From positions 28,200,213 to 28,264,212 of the forward strand of contig OZ234493.1 in NCBI GenBank assembly GCA_965153455.1: a DNA stretch of 64,000 bases, in the 5' to 3' direction. The notes beneath the pieces were generated by a model. That model searched no databases. It was given only the letters and a program-made list of their open reading frames with translations, and was not told the origin of the DNA. The stretch comes from Sphagnum compactum (taxonomy: Eukaryota > Bryophyta > Sphagnopsida > Sphagnales). Shown here in pieces: positions 1-12,141 of the stretch (position 1 is the stretch's first letter; each line of letters opens with the position of its first letter). Both the position numbers and the translations under genes were made by a program.

Positions 1-2666
1 AGTACCCCAATGGCAAGAACAAAATCAAATATATAATTGGATGATATCCTCCCAGACTCCTTCCATACTTCCAAACCTTTTTGATGATCATATATTTTGC
101 TACAATACTTCAAACCATAGTCCCATATACACAACCATAGCTTCAAGCATCCTTCTCCTTGTAACTGTTCAAATAGGTATCCATCTAGACCTTCTCTCTT
201 TAGTGCCAATTTTCATCAAAATGCTATTAAAAAAAACTTGGGGCTGCAACCCCTACAAGGTTTTTTTGGGGGAAATTTTTGAAATTTTTCAGTCATTGGT
301 AAACGAGTGCATTAATGCTTTCAAGACCTTTATATCAGGGCACACACCCCCTTTATGAAGTCCAATCCAATGATATAGTTCCTTGCATGGATCTACTTAC
401 CTACTCGGAACTTGAAACTTGAATCTGCACAAAATATCCATTGATGATATCGGATGTAGGAAACACATCTTGCACATTAAAATTCGGTAGTTGTTGGGCA
501 CATAGATGAACCCTTGTCAAAATTGCGCCGTAAAATGTTAGTGAATTATAAGTATTATTATTATTATTATTATTGCAAATGCATTGGAACAATATATGAA
601 TGTCCTGGGAAAGGAATGGTACGATCATTGAAAACTAATATGAACATGTGCAAGATCCTTTTGAACAGTCCCTTCACACTCCCACTTTTTAGAAATAATT
701 TGCAACCCACATGGAAAAGGAAAGTCGTCTTGCAAGCCTTTTGGAAAGATATTCTCAATTACAATGCATCTATAACGAGCGCATCTTGCCAATAATAGAT
801 AGATGAAAGGGCAATCTCACCTCATGATTCATGACCTACGCTTAGATATATATACACCCAAACAATGAATCATGGGACATGTGCATTGAAATGGTAGTTG
901 CCATCATTTTTTTAAAGGCATCTCATCCAATCCATCATAGCATTGAACTTTTCAATAATTTATCTTAGCTGATATGACATGGTTTAGGGTTCGTATTTTA
1001 CGATGCACATTGTAACGTAGTTTTATTACTCATGTTTAAGTGTTTAAACATCCAATATTATCACCAAGCTTTGAAACTTTACATGTGAAAGGTATTTGAA
1101 ACTTGTTGAATTGAATGTATATTGAGTTTTGAAGCTCAACCTCAATATACCTTTGATTAATAAATCACAGATTTCTCTACTTGTCACTTGATATGCCAAA
1201 TTGTTTTAACCAATTTCTTTACTATTTGTTCAACAAATTTTGCAATCTTCACTTGAATTCCAAATTATGTAATATTTTAGTTATAGGTGAAAGAATTGCA
1301 ATGCTAGAATGTAGGAAAAAAGACTTCCCATGACAACGACCATTTCAAGGCTTGTGTTGCTACTCCAACATTGTCTTTATAACATCAGTGTAAAGATCAC
1401 ATAAACATGTCACATCATCAATAATATAGGGCAAAAACCAAAAAAAAAAATTTGTTTATTCAAATATGATAAATTATTTTGTGTAAACATTTTAGTGTAC
1501 AGTCTTGTTGCAAGTTTGGCAACATCAATGTGAGAGTTGATCTTTGTTTATGAAAAATTTGTATTTCAAAACTATAAAATTGGTGTTCACATGATGTTTT
1601 GAAAATATTAGTTACCCCTATGAAAAACATGGATTGATTTATGTTTTGAACAAATATGTCAAGTAGTGTAACTAAATTGTTGTCATTGACAAATAAACTC
1701 CCCAAAATTTGAGGATAAGGGCCATGAACACTATTCAACTAAGAAGCATTCTTTATATTGTTTTCAGCATGAATGCTTCCAAGGCTTTCACAGTCTCAAA
1801 TTATTGTATCCAAACAAATGTGAATAATGACTAATAGTGAGAGCTTTTGAACATTGGTAGCTATTGGTGAGTCCACATGTGGTAGTAATTAGGTGTCTAA
1901 ACAATGAGTTTATTTTATCATGCTTCCAAAACATGAATAAAATAGTAAATTAAAATCAAACAAAGAAGTAATGCACCCTAAAATTTGGATTTTTCTTATT
2001 TAACTTGTAAAGCTAGTCAACTACTTGTGTGACTCAAGTGAGTTGGTGAGTCATCAACTGAAAATAGGTAGGATATATTGTTAAGAAAATGCTTAATAAC
2101 ATTTCTATTGCTCAAAATATAAGGATTTAGTTTGGGCTTGTGTGATTTGCAAGTTATAGCCTAGAATAAAGTTGTCTATTTAACATTGAATTTGATGCCA
2201 AGTTTCATGTTCAAAATTCTCATTGTTCGTGATGTTTGGAAGTTTTGCACATATATCATGACAACATAATGCATAACCATGATGTATTTGGATATTGTTA
2301 ACATGCATTTTTAGTAAGGTTGAGTGATACAATTTGTTAATCATATTCTTAGCATTTTAGAACATAAATTTTTTCGAGTGTGTAGCAAACTACTTCATCG
2401 TGTCAACCCATTTAAGTCTTACATGTCCACATCTAATGTTCAAGATCAGACGTAGTGTGAAGCAATGTCATTCCCAAGGCCTATCCAAACACGGCAAATG
2501 CTAATGCATGAGCCATGAGCATTGAACAAAATTTTATGAACTTGAATCAATAATAAATTGTTGTTGATGGATGAATGGTGATGAATGTTGGATGAATGTC
2601 TATGAATGAAATTGATTATTCTTTTCATTTTGATTTAACTTTTAAAGCATTTTTTACATGCGGTAA
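1..2666. other. AT-rich intergenic DNA, no gene recognised
   Basis: No reading frame here resembles a known protein and none shows a convincing exon structure. The only clear local structure is an ATT trinucleotide microsatellite at about 553-574. The rest is plain AT-rich sequence ending at the target-site duplication of a solo LTR. Confidence 0.6.
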
Positions 2667-2671
2667 ATATA

Positions 2672-3489
2672 TGTCGCAACCCCACTTTGAGGCAAGTGTG
2701 AGGATGAAACTCACACTCCCAAAAGTGGGAACTTGGAGTCCTCTGGGACTCTTGAAAATTCAGAACTTGATTGCAAGGGTCAAAACACCTTGCATTAACG
2801 TGTTCTTTATACCGTTGTAAAGGTCTTGAAGTGTAGATGTCGAAAATGGCCTCGCATGAGCCATTTAGACATCTGCAACACAAGTTATGGTCGAAAGAAA
2901 GGTGGGAATCAAACTGGCAGTTTGACTCCCGACCACTAAAAGTCGAGACTCGACCCGATCCCGGTGTGTGTAGGTGGAGGGCGACACACCATTGAAAAGC
3001 TGTTGAGGAGAGCTACAAATTTGCTTCAGACCTCATCCTAATCGGAGGTCTAAGCTGGGAGTTATGAGCTTCCAAAGTCTCAGGAGTCCAAACCGGGACA
3101 GTTTCGGGACTCCTCCTTGGGAGTCCCGGGACAAAAAGCCATTCGGATGTAAGTGCCGTGGGCAAACGCAGAGATTTTTATATGGGGGAAGGTGGTGGCT
3201 TCCCCCGAGTCCGGGCCGTGGTGAGTCAAGTGAGTCCGTGTTGCCCGTGGCTTGTCCTAACACCAAGAGTGATTCCGATTGTGATCTAACCAACTTGTTG
3301 GTTGGTTTTGATGCAGGACCGAGTAACTAAATACGTTGTCCCTCTTCCTAGTCTAATCCCGGAGCTTTAAGCACGCCCCTCTCACCCCTTTAGTGTTGGA
3401 AGCTGGGAGCGGAACCAAGTTCTAACTACTTCCGCTCTTTAACAGAGTTGGACCCTTTTGGGTCTAACAAGGAACTTGGGGGCGTGTCA
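2672..3489. mobile_element. Solo LTR of a retrotransposon with 5-bp target-site duplication
   Basis: An 818-bp block that is clearly more GC-rich than its surroundings begins TGTCGCAACC and ends GGGGGCGTGTCA, so it has the TG...CA ends of LTRs. It is flanked on both sides by ATATA (2667-2671 and 3490-3494), the 5-bp duplication typical of LTR-retrotransposon insertion. No gag or pol sequence adjoins it and no second copy lies in the window, which fits loss of the internal region by LTR-LTR recombination. The open frames inside (for example 3064-3330) look like chance frames of GC-rich DNA. Orientation is not determined. A non-LTR insertion of another class is possible but fits the ends less well. 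Confidence 0.7.
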
Positions 3490-3494
3490 ATATA

Positions 3495-6400
3495 TTTGAT
3501 TTTGCTTAGTATATCATATAATTGTTTTCAAGCCAGAAAAAAAAAAATCAAAGTTTCAAACATGCAACATTTAGTTTAAAAAGATGAACATAAAAGGATA
3601 AAGAAAAGTGTTAAGGTTCCAAAGGACAAGAAAAAAGATTTGAAACCAAGTATCATCAAATGAACCAATCATGAATATGTTCAATTGTTCCTCTTCCACA
3701 TTGAATCTCTCACATGATTTGAAAGCCTCTAAGTCTAGAAAGACTTCAACTCCATGTAGATTACATATGTGAGAATTCTTTTTTTGCTTCATAGAAACAA
3801 TAACACTACTATTGGTGGTTTGAAAATCTAGCTCAATGGATTGCATAGCTTCATTTTTTTATCCATGGAAGAAGGTATGGGGAAAATGGTGGGCTCTTTG
3901 GTACACTATCAATGATGGATCACAACCTTGAGGTTCATCATGTACAATGAAGAACTAGTGTCAACAAACATGCAATTTGAAGAATAGAAAAATTTCACAA
4001 ATACAAGAACATGAATCATAGAATGTAAGGACCTTCACTTACACACTATGACATTGATGAAAGTTGGAATTCGCAAATCTTTTGAAGAAGAGGATCATCA
4101 TTGTCATCATCTTCATCAACAAATTCATGTGTTTCTATAAGCATAGGCATAGTTCGATTAGACGTTTATAGCATAACTTGCTTACCCGTCTCAAAGAATT
4201 ACAAGTTTGATGCCTTCTTAGCATACACAAAATATTGAACACCAAGCTCTACACACAAGTAAAACAAGAGGTTAAAGTCAAATATAAAAAACACATTAAT
4301 GAAATAAGTGTGATAGATGACAAATGGCACCAACATTGTAGTTGGATTCTTCCTTTTTAGTTTTTGTGTACAATGGAATGGAATTAATGCAATAATATTT
4401 TTCTTTCAACTCAAACGTAGAACTTCCCTTGGCACAATATTTCATTTGCCCCAAAGAATTCACATCAACTCCTCGGATGAAAATTATGCATTCATTGTTT
4501 TGAAGGAAGGAATTAGTAAGACCAAAAGTGTAGTTCCAATATTCAAGCTTGAAAATGTTCCATAGCAAAATGCTTTGGGCATAAGACAACCAGTTACAAG
4601 GTTGCCATTAGGGCAATCAACAAGGATCAAGTCCATTGCATGGCTTGCTTCTTGCCATTAACAACATTAAGATGTCCATTTGAAACTTGAACACAAAGAA
4701 ACTTGCAATAATACATGCATGGTTATATAACAAAACTATAGTGAATGTTATAAGGAAATGCAAATCATTTTTGAAGGCATGTGATATTACCTTCGTGAAG
4801 AAATAATATAGTTCTTTCAAAGGAAGTGACATGACCGTTGTGTCCCAATTAGTATCATCAAGCATCATGATGAATTAAATTGGGAGTACCTTCATCTCAA
4901 ATATTGAACTTTGGTCATGAGATAGAAGTGGAGCAATAGCATATGGGTGTTCTTGTGATTGTTGGTTAACATGGATAAAAGATGATGGAACACCCATTCG
5001 AGAAGAGCCCAATGGTGAAAATGGAATGAAAGAAATAAGATCTTTCAAAGGCTTGAAAGTAGCCTTTTGATGTTTTGTTTATTTTTTCCCCACTCTTGGC
5101 CTTAGGTTTTGTTGCTTGACACACAATAGTAATTTTTTTGACATCCACCATGAAAGCCATTTGTTTAGAATCATGAAGCTCTTCTATGGGCAAATCAACT
5201 TGCGTAGCTTCTTCCAATTACAATGTCAAGGCTTGGCAAGTTCAATAACAGTTTCTAAATGAAGAATAACAGTTTTAGGAAGGTCCAAGTACAATCATCC
5301 TCCATCTAGGTGGGCATGAACATAATCCAATATGTTGGTGGGTGTGTGCATGGAAGCATTAGAAGAAAACTTCCATGCTAGGAAGAAAGGGGGATCCAAG
5401 GGGGATCCTTTTTCAAATGACCTTGAACCATGAAGACAAGTTTGATGTATATGTACAAAGAAAAAAAAAACCAAAATTACAACAAATGTAAAGAGAAGAT
5501 TAAAACATGAATAGGAAAGAAATTGAAATATGAATATTGAAAAACAATGACATGAAAATATATTAACTTGAAATGATTGTTTTTGTAGCTTTTACATTTC
5601 TTGGTTTGTCATCCCATTCATAAACATGATAATGGGGATTTTATTGTCATTTAATTCTCGAAAGAAAACATTTTGAAAATGGGCAAGCCTCCATTTGTTG
5701 ATGTATTCCCCCATTGTTTTAGATGTTCCATCTTCAACAACAATGTGATGGTTGTCATCAACTTCATGATAAAGATGAAACTGTTCAATATGCTTTTGGA
5801 AATTGCATACATTAAAAAGAAAAGTGGCAATTTACAACTGGTCCTTGCAACTAATTTTTAGTCACAAGCAAAATTTACAACTAAAATCTCATTATTGGCA
5901 TTGAACAAGTTGCATACAACATTAGTCCCAAACAATAATGAGTTTTGGATGAAAGAAAAAATCAATGAAATACATTTTCATCCTATGAATATATACATAT
6001 TTTTGTTTACAACTAAAATGCAACTATTTTGGTGGACAATGACCCCAAACGATGTGTTGAATGTGTCCCATCTTTTAGTTATTTTAAATATTCTAAATAT
6101 AATTCTGAAATAATTTAAAAAGTTCAATTTATATGTTTAGATGGTTTTAGATTATGATATGTGGCACATAAAAAATGTGATAGATGAAGTTTCTTCAAGT
6201 TTCTTTAATTTTCTTTTTAATTCAAGAAAAGTTGATCATTGAAAATTGTAAGGAAGTTTTTGGAGGGTGTGCAAAGGTTGCAACAAGGTGTGTAACACTT
6301 ATGAGAAGCTTGGAATAGTGAAATGCAATGCTTGCATGAAGGTTACAATAGCAAGTGTAATGTTTGTGAAATGGTTGTTAGGCTTGTCAATGAATGAGAG

Positions 6401-7729
6401 CAAGGAATTTTGGATGGAAGGGGTTATGAAATCATCAAAAAGATTAACAAGTTATTAACAATGGTCTACTAACTTCATTGGTAGTAGTTAGAATTTTTAA
6501 TTTTCAATTTTTTTGAAATAACTTAATCTTAATCACGACCACATATTAGATGTGGTCATTAATGAGTCATGTAAAAACTCCACAACAATTACTTGTCAAT
6601 TAGATGCCAAGATATGTGAAATATGCTAGTTTATGTTCATTTTACTAATGACTTTATCTTCATGTGTGAACATACCTTATGTAAGTTAAGTGATGTTAGC
6701 AACTAACATTCTCTGTTTTATTAACACTTGGTGTGGAGAGAAGTAGTAGGCGCAAATTATATCCTAGAATTACTCTTTGCCTACTTAAAACAATACAAAT
6801 TTCACTATTGTTCATTCTACTCAAATTTTATTTCCTCTTTAAAATAGAATTTGTGGTCAGAATATAATTAGATTATCAAAAAGCCAAAACACAACAATAC
6901 ATAGTAAAATCCATGTTTCTTCATCAAATCCACACTTCTTTCTTTATTTGGAATTGAATCATATAAAAAAATTGTAATCTTAAAGGTAGAAATTAAAACT
7001 AAAAACATGAAAAATCTATGGTTTCAAATACCATCAGAACTCTCGAATCATATTGTATTTCTCTGTCTAATTCTAACAACTCTCTAAATCTCACTTTGTG
7101 TGTAAAAAAATAATCTTCCAACTCTAACAATTTCTAGAATTACATCCTAAGTCATTTCCTTCCAAAAGTAGTTCAAAATCAAATGTCCATCAATTTAATC
7201 CTATATAGTTCATTCACTACCTTGTTTAATCCCTACCATTCTCCTAATCTATTCTACCTTGGTTTATCATTGCCACACACCAAGTAACATTACCTTCCCT
7301 CCACTCTGGATTTTGTCCTCAAAATTCTTGCTTCAGTAGAAAAAAATTTACTCTTCAAATCATTATGTCAATCATCTATGGTTTGGTCTATTCTTCCTGA
7401 ATTGCTAGTATTATTACTTGCACCTCAATATGTGGTCTTTTATGGCCTTTAGATGTTGCATTTACTTGAAATACTGAATTTTCAAATAGTGGTGTTGTTG
7501 TACCTTCTTGGTCTTGTTCTTATGTATGATCCACCACCTACTTCACACCTTCAACTAATTTCCTCTATGTGCTAGTATCATCATTTATTACTTTTATCTC
7601 TTGTTGTGAAGCTGTCTTTGCTTGTTCCTAGCTACCATAGTTGGAGTATCTTGTCCTTTTCCCCTTAAATTCTATGGTTCTTCTAGTTGTTTCTCCTTGA
7701 TTGTTCCACTCCATTTAGCTTCCTCCACC
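3495..7729. other. AT-rich intergenic DNA, no gene recognised
   Basis: Only short frames below 100 codons occur, and none shows recognisable motifs, splice-linked neighbours or homology that I can name. I see no RNA gene or clear repeat here. Confidence 0.55.
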
Positions 7730-7731
7730 TC

Positions 7732-9520
7732 CTATACAAGATTGGACAATTTTGAACTATCTAGACTACAATAAATAAAATTTACAAAGGCTTTCTTGAA
7801 GGCAAATAAATGTCTTCTGTAGGTGGCCTCATCCCATTGAATAATATTGTATGAACTCATCATATTCTTCCAATATGTTGTTGACATATGTTGGATCCAA
7901 ATCCTTGTTCTTCTCCACCAAGTCATCTAGCTTTGATTTGGTTTTGACCATCTCTTGTCTTAATTTATTCACCTCAATGATTGCTTGCTCCTTGTCCTTT
8001 TTTGCCTTTTGTTTATGGGGCTCCTCTGCTACAATCATGTTTTTCATCTACAGAATTTGTACCGTCATCTTTTCCATGGTTTGATTTTTGGTCTCCTATT
8101 CCTGCAACCATGGTTCCTTCTCTCTTTCCAAGCCCTTAGCCTTATGTTTATACTCTATCAATGCTTTTTGATATGCATGGTTTGCATCATTCCGTGCCTC
8201 CTCTTTTTTCTTCAACTCCTAGCATTCCATCTATAACTTTGTCCATTCCATCATCCTCCTTTTGAACTCCTTATTTTTTGCAGTTAGTTGCAGCATTTTC
8301 ACATTGGCTTTCTTTTTTGTCTCCTTATGTTTTGCCAAGTTACTATACATAGTCTATACTTTTCATATTCTTCCTACTCTTGCTTCATTTGTTTCAGCAA
8401 TCCCTACCTTTCCCCCTCTACTATGGTTAATATGGTTTTTAATGACTTGACTTCCAAACCCAAATTACCCATTTTTTGACTCACAATTGCCATTGCTTGA
8501 AATATTTTAACAATTTTGTTACTTCCCAATACATTTTTTGCGATCTCTTCTACAGATTTAGGTGTCAAATTATGTGGAGTCTTTTCCTTAGAAGCATCTT
8601 TTGATGACATACCCCTGTCCCTCATCTATAAGCCCAAATCCATATCCAATCCTTGCCCTTCTACTAATCATAGTCTATTTTGTGGTAACACTATGGCAGG
8701 TGGTCTAAAATCATTAAATGTTGGTCCTAATAGGACCATTTGTGGTTCCTTAGATGGATGTGACTATTGTTTTTCCATCTGTGGTTGTGGGAACTATACC
8801 TTCATTGGAACCTCCTCATGTGGATTGCCATCTGAGCATAAAAATCATATAAGTCATCCACTGCATCATATTGCATATGTTTGTGTTACTTTTGCAATGT
8901 TGCTATTGCACTTGAGGTGATTTGTTCCTTTTTAATTAATCTATTGCTACTGCTCCCTCCTTTCTTGCTCCTATTTTGAACTATGATCCCTCTATGGTTT
9001 GGATGGATTATGTCTAGTAACCACTCCTGGAACTATAACTCATGTTGGTCTAGTACTTCCACACATAATTTTCTAAGGTCTAGCATCCTCTCGTGACTTC
9101 TTTTGTTGTTTTGATCCTTCTCTAATCTCATATGTGTTCTAACTTTTTTAAAGAAACTTTGGAGATCCCCTTGTTACTCTCCTCCTATTTTCCAAACTTG
9201 TTACAACTCCTCCTTAAACCTTTTGGATTTTTTAAAAATATGTGTTGTCTTTTTTGTTGTAACCTCAAAATCCTTGTAAACATGTACCTGAACAATATTT
9301 CCAGAACCAATGCCAAATGATAGATTTCCTTTTTGTCTTCTTGTTTCCACCTATTTACATTTTCTCCTGCATCTTTATCCATCTATCCAACTCGTTGCAC
9401 AGATTAATGAACAAAATTTGTGCCCAATCTACCTTAATTCCCTCCTCTACCTTCATGAATGTTAGTGCATTCTTGTTGCTCATGTAATTCATCGTCTTCT
9501 TCTAATAGATCAAAATATAA
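7732..9520 (-). pseudogene. Decayed gag-like / coiled-coil retroelement coding relic
   Basis: Reading the minus strand from about 9.5 kb down to 7.7 kb gives a nearly continuous but broken protein trace. First come a Trp/Asp/Leu-containing segment (around 9,185-9,490), then a stretch with YDAVDDLYDFYAQM (about 8,850-8,900), a proline-rich stretch with KVQFPQPQMEK (about 8,770-8,810), and a block at 8404-8625 starting MRDRGMSSKDASKEK. Last is a long Lys/Glu-rich coiled coil (7829-8400) with heptad-like runs such as KAKKDKEQAIIEVNKL. Several stops and frame changes interrupt it. The order of helical domain, proline linker and coiled coil resembles uncharacterised gag-like ORFs of plant retroelements, but no zinc knuckle or pol motif is visible. 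A dead host coiled-coil gene is the alternative. Confidence 0.5.
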
Positions 9521-9744
9521 CCATAGGATATTTAACACTAATTGGTAGTTTAACATTTCTTAACATTCCACTAGTCTACGTTGGAGTATGGAAGTTTGAT
9601 ATCATGTTTGAACAATAATTCTTCTACTAATATTTTGGTCACCTATCCTTTAGGATCCTCTACATAACCATTTTAATAGACACCAAAGGCATCAGCTATT
9701 AAATGCTTGTTAATGACATACACTAACCTTGAAAACCTTCATAA

Positions 9745-9985
9745 TTGAAAGTCAACTATGAATTAACTAAAACTTAATTGAAAGTTAATTAGGACTTAAT
9801 TTGACGTTGACTAAAAATCAACTGGGAGTTAATTAGGAATTAGTTGAGAGTTAATTAGGAGTTAATTTCGACTTAAGTGGGAGTTAACTGAGAGTTAACT
9901 TGAACTTAACTATAATTTAACTAGGACTTAACTCAAAGTTAACTAGAATTTAATTAAGACTTAATTGAAAGTTAACTAAAAATTA
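9745..9985. repeat. Degenerate ~10-bp tandem repeat (GAGTTAACTA-like)
   Basis: About 240 bp consists almost wholly of variants of a 10- to 11-bp unit such as GAGTTAATTA, GAGTTAACTG, GACTTAACTC and AATTTAACTA. Units drift by single substitutions and most contain the core TTAA(C/T)T. It has no coding potential. It lies between the gag-like relic and the copia relic. Confidence 0.75.
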
Positions 9986-9989
9986 TGGA

Positions 9990-10263
9990 TGAACATTATG
10001 AATGAATTCCATCCATTAGATGATGGTGTCTAATGTTTGCATCCGTCACACAAACCAACCTTACTAGCCCATGCCTTTTCTTTCTTTCCCATTTTTTTCC
10101 ACACTTCAAGTCTCTTCACCTGCTTAGAATAACTCTATTTGGTTGGAATAAAAAAATATTTGTTCTCATCTGGGATCTTAATTCCTCTTTCTGCCAAAGT
10201 CTTCTAATCCATTTTTCGCTAAAGGTTTTGTTTATTTGAGAATTTGAAGCGAACAAACGATAC
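9990..10263. other. Spacer between repeat and copia relic, no feature recognised
   Basis: Pyrimidine-rich sequence with a short open frame (10033-10239) that has no recognisable motif. The position where more of the copia pol gene would be expected has been lost or is unrecognisable. Confidence 0.4.
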
Positions 10264-10930
10264 ATGTACCCCTCTACTAGATGCCATTATTTATCGACAC
10301 ATGGTGGGCAAGCTGATTTATTGCACAATATTCATTTGGACTTAATGTTTGCAGTTGGACTAGTCAACCAGGACATGGCCACTTCCGAGGAAGCTCATAT
10401 GGCTGCAGTGAAGCATATTTTCAAATATGTGAAGGGTGCTACTGACTTTGGATTACTTCATAGAAAAGGATCAAGTAATTTGCTTAATGGGCATACTGAT
10501 GTTGATTGGGCAGGAAACAGCAATAGTTGGCATTCGACTGCAGTCAGAATGGGGACCAGCACTATGACATGGTGCTCAAAAAGCACCCCATTGTTTCTCT
10601 TTCTTCAATGGAAGTTGAGTGCTGTGCTTTTATAAAAGGTGCAAAAATGTGTACTTGGCTATGAAGATTGTATGAAGAAATCTGAGTTTTAGATTCTGAA
10701 CCTACTGCGATCTTCTCTGACAATGAGAGCAGTATGAAAATTGCTTGAAAACCCGTGTTTCATGATTGTATGAAATATAGAGAGGTTCATTACCATTCCA
10801 TTTGTGAAAATCTAGAAAATGAGGAGATTGAGTTAGTTCATTTTCCATCTGAAGATCAAATTGTCAATTTGATGGTTGAAGTTAGAGAAGTTTAGAGAAG
10901 ATCTTGGAGTTTGTAGTCTTTCTGAAGCTA
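10264..10930 (+). pseudogene. Ty1/copia retrotransposon relic: end of reverse transcriptase and RNase H
   Basis: The translation carries the signature end of copia Pol. DLMFAVGLV (the usual RPDLMFAVGLVSRFM region) is followed by EAHMAAVKHIFKYVKGATDF, HTDVDWAGN (RNase H first Asp) and MTWCSKS. It continues past a frame break into SSMEVECCAF (usual SSTEAEY) and KGAKMCTWL, then SDNESSMKIA and KYREVHYHSI. The 5' part is frameshifted: frame +1 near 10275-10320 reads YRHMVGKLIY, the expected upstream motif, before the frame changes. Stops at several sites show it is dead. Integrase, the catalytic YVDD of RT and gag are missing. The 3' LTR follows directly. Confidence 0.85.
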
Positions 10931-11039
10931 GACAGAAGGACAAGACAGTAATGCAGAACCCCACTGCCTGCATTTAGCAGGTTTTTGTAAATTGCAGTTT
11001 ACTTCAGTGTTTGGACATAGTGACCACCTTGCTGGAACT

Positions 11040-11272
11040 GAGAGGGGGTGTTAAAACTAAGATCCTGTTTAATTAGGTGTCAGTCCCAACAATGACCTTC
11101 CTCATCTTTTGGTCTTCCAGCTAGATAATGGTCCGATCCTTAGTTGTATAATCTCGTGGTAGTTCTTCATCTCTATCCCTTTATTATTGCTCATCTTGTT
11201 TAATGTGCTTTGGTTGTTGCTCTTGTTAAAAGGAGTCCTCTTTCTTTGTTATGTATTCTGCCCTTTTCTACA
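11040..11272 (+). mobile_element. Polypurine tract and 3' LTR of the copia relic
   Basis: About 100 bp after the RNase H relic a purine run GAGAGGGGG (11040-11048) is followed at once by TGTTA, the usual start of a copia LTR. The LTR plausibly runs to CTACA at 11272, about 224 bp, a normal size for a short copia LTR. The start is well placed by the polypurine tract. The end is inferred from the CA terminus only, since no 5' LTR copy is in the window. Confidence 0.6.
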
Positions 11273-12141
11273 CTAGTTTAAAATACTAAGTACTTCACTT
11301 AAAGCTCTTATAGAGGGTCAAGAGTTGAATTTCAAGCCCTTGGATGTGTTTGGGTCATCTGGAGATCAACCATTCAATCTCCTAATACAAGCTGATTTGC
11401 AGCTGGGTCATAAAAATAAATGTTTTGACATTTACTGAACAAATTTTAAAATTCAGAACCAAAGCAAATGTGTCCATATAATTCTTTGAACAACCCACCC
11501 AAGATCTTTAACATATTTAGAGTAGATACAGTCCAGACAGAAACATTACTTCATTTGAAGTTTCCAGTGTCAAGTCATTGTGTTCTTCATAATCAACTCC
11601 AGAAAAGTTAATAGAAGATCACTAGCTTTTGTGCCAATCCCTATATAAAAAAATCTGAGCCGAAGAAGCCTTGATAGATGTAACAGTCACCAGGTGGAAC
11701 CCACATGCCCAAATACTGCACTACAACTGTTCACAGGTATGCTATGCATTGTTCCATCTGCAGATTGATAATCACCAGTTTGTTTGAGAAATCCAAACCA
11801 CTAGATGTTTCTTGTGGTGATTGCAGGAGAAAGATGGGTGATATCATATGGGCTTCCCATCTGCCATAGTACCTAGAACTTTCTTCATTTTAGGACACTT
11901 TGTCCATGGACCTTTAGCCCTAATAAGGCCTCTAGGCACCCGTGATCCTGCTTATTGAGTAGAATGAAACAAGCCAGATCTACATAATTATGAAGTTGAA
12001 TCTAACACAAGACACATCACAGCAGGTTGCCTGCACAATTCTTTTACAGACCCAAAAACTTGTAATCTTATTACACATTAGATTGCAGCCTTACTTCAAG
12101 ATTTGGCAGAACTTTCATCATCAAGGAAGACAAGGGTTTCC
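11273..12141. other. Intergenic / possible 3' region of the LRR gene
   Basis: No conserved reading frame is seen. If the minus-strand LRR gene ends near 12,142, the left neighbour of that point would hold its 3' untranslated region. No polyadenylation signal could be chosen with confidence. Confidence 0.35.
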
